Positions 59,115 to 64,000 of a stretch of 64,000 nt of DNA are shown here, in pieces. The stretch is from Rhipicephalus microplus (lineage: Eukaryota; Arthropoda; Arachnida; Ixodida; Ixodidae), in NCBI RefSeq assembly GCF_043290135.1, contig NC_134705.1:95063239-95127238 (forward strand), given 5' to 3'. Both the position numbers and the translations under genes were made by a program. A model generated the notes under the pieces. It ran no database searches. It saw nothing but the letters and a program-made list of their open reading frames with translations, and was not told the DNA's origin. The number at the start of each line of letters is the position of its first letter. Within the stretch, counting starts at the first letter, position 1.

Positions 59115-60960
59115 ATTCGACGAGCTATAGGGTGTTAAATGGGATATAATAGGGCTCAGTAAGGTTAGAAGGACAGATGACGCCTATACGGGTGCTAAAG
59201 AATGGGCACGTTCTTTGCTATAGGAGCTTGACTGACAGAAGAGAACTGGGAGTGGGTTTCCTAATTCACAGAAACATAGCGTGCAACATAGAAGGATATT
59301 ACAGTAATAATGAAAGGGCGGTAGGTATCGTAATTAAACTGAATAAAAGGTACAAGATGAAGGTAGTAAAGGCTTACGCACCTACATCCAGCCAAGATGA
59401 CTTTTCAGTTGAATGCTTCTATGAAGACGTGGAATCGGCAATTAGTAAGTTAAAAACACAGTACACTGTACTGATGGGAGACTTTATTGCAAAGGTAAGA
59501 AAGAAGCAGGCTGGAGACAAGGCAGTAGGAGATTATGACATCGGTACTGGAAACGACAGAGTAGAGCTACTAGTGGAATTCGCCGAACGGAATAGTTCAC
59601 GGATTTTGAATACCTTCTACCGAAAACGAGGAAACCGCAAGTGGACATGGAGGAGCCCTAATGGCGAAAATAAAAAAGAAATAGGCTTTATAATGAGTGC
59701 ACACCCAAGCATCGTGCAGGATGTGGAAGTGGTTGGCAAGGTACGATGCAGTGACCATAGAATGGTATGGCCTCTAATTCGCCTAGACTTGAGAAATGAA
59801 CGACAGAAACTGGTACGCAAGAAGCCAATCAATAAGGTAGCACTGAGAGGGAAAGTACAGAAATTCAGAATCTCGCTTCAGAACAGGCACTCGGCTCTTA
59901 GCGAGGAAACCAACCTTAGCGTAGATACAGTGAATGATAATCAGACGAGTATCATTACGGAGTGTGCAGTGGAAGTTGGAGGCAGGATAGTTAGACAGGA
60001 CACTGGCAAGCTTTCTCAAGAAACGAAGAATATCGTTAAGAAGCGCCAAATAATGCATGTCGCAAGTACAACAGACAAAATAGAACTGGCAGAGCTTTGA
60101 AGTTGATTGATAGGCGTAAGGTATGCGATGTAAGAAGGTATAACATGGAGAGAATTGAACACGCTCTGAAAAAACTAAGGAAGCGTCAAAGCAGTGAAGA
60201 GGAAGCTTGGGATATGCAAAAATCAGATTTATGCACTAAGAGACAAAGAAGGCAGAATAACTACCAATATGGATGGGATTGTTAAAATATCGGAGGAGTT
60301 TTACAAAAATCTGTACAGTAGCCGGGACAGCCACGACATTAATACTATAAGAACTAGCAGTAACCCTGATGACACCCCACCAGTAATGATATAAGAAGTC
60401 AGAAAAGCTTTGGAGAGCATGCAAAGAGGCAAAGCTGTTGGTGCGGATCAGGTAACATCGGATCTGCTGATAGATGGAGGACAGATTGTGTTAGAAAAAC
60501 TAGCCCCCCTGTTTACGAGGCGTCTCCTGACGGGAAGAGTACGAGAGTCTTGGAAGAATACTAACATCATCTTAGTACATAAGAAAGGAGATGACGAGGA
60601 CTTGAAGATTTACAGGCCGATGTGCTTGCTCTCTGAAGTATACAAGCTATTTACAAAGGTAATTGCTAACAGAGTAAGGAAAACATTAGAATTCAATCAA
60701 ACAAAGGAACAAGGAGGATTTAGAACAGGCTGCTCAACAATCGACCACATTCATACTATCAACCAGGTAAGAGACAAAGGCTCAGAATATAACCAACCAC
60801 TATACATAGCCTTCATAGATTGCGAGAAGGCGTTTGATTCAGTAGAAATATCAGTCGTCATGCAGACACTGCGGAATGAGGGTGTCGAATAAGTATATAT
60901 AAACATCCTGCAAGAAATCTACAAGGGGATCAACTGCTACCATAGCGCTTCATAAAGAAA
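59115..60960 (+). pseudogene. RTE ORF, inverted 5' half (endonuclease and reverse transcriptase start)
   Basis: APE-type endonuclease: IGLSKVRRT (about 59150), ELGVGFLIHRN, VKAYAPTSS, VLMGDFIAKV, CSDHRMVW. Here GDF is kept, but the usual D/N-A-K after it is IAKV. Reverse transcriptase N-terminal: RGKAVGADQV, NIILVHKKGD, YRPMCLLSEVYKLF, EQGGFRTGCST and FIDCEKAFDSVE, with a stop after LRNEGVE at 60890-60892. It then fades at NCYHSAS and KESNR. Opposite strand to the rest of the RTE copy, hence inversion at integration. Frameshifts near 60100 and a stop near 60394. Confidence 0.85.
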
Positions 60961-63016
60961 GCAACAGAATGCCATTATAGAGAGCCGAGCCATGAATACT
61001 CATCATCATCATTTACAGGAATCAAGAAATATGTAGCTGCGTAAGTACTTGTATTGTCTTACGATAGCGTAGTGGGAACTTCGCTACATCGCAAAATGAC
61101 GAATTATGAGATGCCACTTTTTATTTGTGCCTTAAAGGCTTCCTAGGAGAGTTGCTATGACGAATAGAAATACAGGTGGCCTTTTGCTTGCATAATCGTG
61201 TAGGAGTTCATTGAGTGAAAAAAGCATGAAAACGAAGTAGAAGTGAAGTGAACGAGGTCTGATTATGCTACCTCGTTCCATAGACTCGTGAGGTTTAGGC
61301 GGTTGCCTCGTCTCGATGCTTGTTAACTTTTTCAGACTTCGCGCATATCGTACGCATGCTACTTTTACGTGCAGTTTTTAAGCTTAGTCAACATAAACAT
61401 CCATCATGTTTCATACAGCACAAGAGGCGCTAAAATAATACTTCCCAATTTGGCATGGTCCCAGCTGGGAAGAATGACAACAAGAAGGGGCACACAAATA
61501 ATGAACCGCAGCTAGTTTGACACTATGCCTACTAGTGGAGAAATAACATGCGGAAAGATGATGAAAAGAGCGACAGAAAGATAATAGGAAAAAAGGAACG
61601 AATAGGAAAATTCAGAAAGGCCAAGTCAATCAGAGGCTTTCACAGACGCGAGTGGCTCGCAAGAATCTTATATACAGTAGCACTCGCTCGGGCGTGTCGT
61701 TGCGACGCTAAGTAATACGGTTAGGGCGAAACTGGATCTACCAAGAGAGCCACACAACCCAACCGCTTCCGTGCACTGGACTGCGATTTCCCTACCAACT
61801 TTTGTTCTGCGGGTATTCAAGCGAAATATATGCTGAATGATCACAGCCTACATTGTCGGTCATATGTATGTGAAAAGTGTAGATGTCTCCACTTCCTTGT
61901 GAAGAGTCTTGTCGAAACGGTGTCAGTAGTGAACATTTCAGTGCGATATATGGACTCTTTTTTTTCAAGGCAGTGGAAATGAATGCTAGGAGCATTTCCG
62001 TCGGCGTAGTTGTAGCTTCACTCATAGTTTTACGAGGTGGAAGTTGTGTGCTCAGAGCGTTCTACATGAACCTGATTATAAGAAGGGCAAGCGCTTCACA
62101 TTCCTCTTACTGCTACCCATTTCGCATGCGCCCTCAGAATACCGAGCTCGTGCATCTACATGCGCACAGTCATAGTCGAATGCATTGAGACGCCTATAAC
62201 GTCATTTCGATTATGTACAAATGACTACTGACTATTTTTGTAACAGCAAATATTATTACCAAGTGACCTAGAAATAAACCTTTTCAAAAGACGGCGCCAG
62301 CGTTTTCTTGTTTAGCTTTCAGCAAGAGCCACAAATTTCACGAGTAGAGGTTCGGTGCACTAAGTCAGAAAATATTGCTAACCAGCGAGAACATTTGTCT
62401 CGGAGCGTATCGGTAAGAGGACGGAGAACAAAAACGTAAAGGAACAAACGAAGCTTCTTAAACGAACCAATGAAGTTGGTTGTAACGTCGCAGTTGCTGT
62501 CGCCATTGTGCATTAACTAGGACGAGAACAAGCATTGACGCAGGGCTATCATTCATAAAGGACCGGTTTCGTCATTCACTGATGCGAGTATGTACTACTC
62601 ATGAGCTGCTTTACCGCAAAAACCGGTGCAAAAACTTTATGATTACTTATCGCTACCATCATTACATCAGTAAAATAAGCCACCATAAACTCAGTAGCAC
62701 CAAACGAGTCTTCAAGCAAAGTTCAACTTCATGTACGATTGCGTGCGTAAAAGGTACGTTCCAAGGATGCATAAGCAGTATATCTATATTGGAAACAAGG
62801 AGGACTGCCTGTATAGCCAATGCAGTCTCTAATATAAGGTCCAGGCACCAAACGGCTTCCCTTCTTAAACTGTCGTGTTCTTGAGGCACAGATATAAGGA
62901 ATGATTAGCCTAAACACCCATGCAGAAATATGAAAAAAATGTAGCTTGAGAGGCGGACATAAGGTTAACAAACCTATCCATTTATCCATCTGTCTATGGC
63001 AGTTGTAATCAATCAC
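60961..63016. other. Spacer, nothing recognised
   Basis: Begins with a short ACTCATCATCATCATTT that resembles the tail region of the RTE, so it may mark the insertion border. The remainder is AT-rich with short frames and no motif. Confidence 0.5.
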
Positions 63017-63027
63017 CCAACTACTCT

Positions 63028-63265
63028 TTATTGTTTGATTGCTATGTAAAATTCAGCGTTTTAAAACTACCATATGATTATGATAGACGCGGTAGTGGAG
63101 GCTTCCGAAAATTTTGACCAGCTGATCTGCTTTACCCAAATCTCAGCACAGGGACCTACAGCAATGTCGCCACCATAAAAAATGCAGCCGCCACAGCTGG
63201 GACTCGACCCCGTGACTTGAGGGTCAGCAGCCGAGTACTTTAGCTACTAGACCACCGCGGTCGGG
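63028..63265 (-). mobile_element. Ruka-like SINE, minus strand, with target duplication
   Basis: Full-length but diverged. The B box on the minus strand reads GGGGTCGAGTCCC. CCAACTACTCT at 63017-63027 and 63266-63276 is a perfect 11-bp duplication. Confidence 0.9.
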
Positions 63266-63276
63266 CCAACTACTCT

Positions 63277-63618
63277 CCAATAATGCAAGCAATGCCTATT
63301 TTTCTTGAAAGCAGCCATCAGGCGGTCTATGTCCTCCGGCAAAGGAGGAAGAATGCTGCCTCTTATACATGAACCTCCGCCGAGCCACGGCGTTCCGTGA
63401 AGAAGCAAGGTCTTTTTTACTTGTACACAATGGCCGCGCTGAGGGCACCCGCTGAATGTCATATACGCAACGTTGGCACTCCAGTAAATCATTCTGCGAG
63501 AGAAAGCCACGCGATTGATGAATGGTGAGGACAGAATGTACTGTGGCTTCGGGCCAAACAATGAACCTTTCAGCGTTATACAGGCAGGACTAATTGAGTG
63601 CCTAAATAAGAATACCAA
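63277..63618 (-). CDS. Hypothetical minus-strand open frame, possible exon
   Basis: An open frame of up to 123 codons whose last codons (below 63277) fall in the SINE target site. I do not recognise a family. It is cysteine-containing (SGCPQRGHCVQ and GGGSCIRG) and otherwise globular-looking (PLPEDIDRLMAAFKKN). In minus orientation TTTCTCTCGCAG at about 63496-63507 is a good splice acceptor in the middle, and CAA-GTAAAA near 63420 could be a donor. It may be an exon of an unknown gene, or chance. Confidence is low. Confidence 0.2.
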
Positions 63619-64000
63619 GGAATGCTACGACAATTTGCTGCTGGAAGTCATGGTCGTTGCAAATATTGAGGGAGCCGTTAGATACTAGCTGTGGTGGACT
63701 ATAAATATCAGGAAGTCATCTTCAACGTTGTTCCTACTTAAGTAGTGAAAAAATGGTTAATCCCTTCATCACAGAAATCGTATAGCACAAAAGTAAAACA
63801 TGTCGTTACAAAAGTGTTCAAGTGCTTATTCTACGTAAACAGAAGAGAACTTATGCAATGTCTGTTGGTGTTCGACAGCTATTGTACTGATTTTTGTAAA
63901 AGCACCCACTTTTACCCTTAGTAATGCATCTACGTCCCGACGACTAATGCCCGTGAATACTGATTCATTTATGAATAAACATGCCCCTGTGTCATGAATG
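63619..64000. other. Window end, nothing recognised
   Basis: AT-rich, no feature supported. Confidence 0.4.

Larger units (their letters stand above)
50296..60960 (-). mobile_element. RTE-type LINE with 5' inversion, host for two later insertions
   Basis: Pieces of one RTE copy: 3' UTR with (ATC)n tail at 50296-50439, ORF 3' half at 54114-54909, a short continuation at 59077 to about 59115, all minus, then the 5' half inverted on the + strand from about 59115 to 60960. The minus piece reads continuously across the Gypsy element 3 insertion (KESNRI then PIKKGVRPGDTISP). The two halves overlap by about 30 bp around LHKESNR, as twin priming produces. A CR1-like LINE sits in the 3' UTR at 50440-54113. 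Net RTE length is about 2.8 kb. Confidence 0.85.

Overview
This window is animal nuclear DNA, most likely from a hard tick (Ixodidae, probably a metastriate genus). The evidence is an arthropod A-type muscarinic receptor gene with large introns, eight dispersed copies of a tRNA-derived SINE that closely resembles the tick Ruka family, and tick-like Jockey, CR1, RTE and R1/I-type LINEs. There is no sign of bacterial or viral chromosome organisation.

Only one host protein-coding gene is clear. It is a muscarinic acetylcholine receptor on the + strand, with its coding sequence split into exon 1 (5832-7226, TM1-TM5 and most of the third intracellular loop) and exon 2 (12174-12704, end of the loop, TM6-TM7 and stop). 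A phase-0 GT-AG intron of 4947 bp separates them. The spliced product is 641 residues. The intron holds a decayed R1/I-like LINE, part of a dispersed repeat and a SINE. About 15 kb downstream of the receptor is sparse, with a MITE, a SINE, microsatellites and no convincing gene.

From about 28.2 kb to 61 kb the window is a stack of transposable elements. Three compact env-less Ty3/Gypsy retrotransposons have ~170-bp LTRs: element 1 (28207-33797, -), element 2 (37909-48227, +) and element 3 (54910-59076, +). Element 2 is the youngest, with two LTR mismatches in 172 bp. It is broken by two later LINE insertions: an R1/I-like LINE with a 5' inversion (40758-41877) and a nearly full-length CR1-like LINE with open ORF1 and ORF2 (43097-47052, -). 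Element 3 sits inside an RTE-type LINE (50296-60960) that also has a 5' inversion and carries a second, decayed CR1 in its 3' UTR.

The strongest hunting results concern recoding. The gag frames of Gypsy elements 1 and 2 share an in-frame UAG at the same homologous position before the zinc knuckle. Both also end in GGAAAAC followed directly by UAG, with pol in the -1 frame. The CR1 ORF1 carries an N-terminal 2A-type motif (DVETNPGP), and a single UAG in the same frame separates it from ORF2, whose endonuclease domain begins upstream of the first AUG. Elements 1 and 3 also share a primer-binding-site consensus with element 2, and elements 1 and 3 share a GTAT target duplication.
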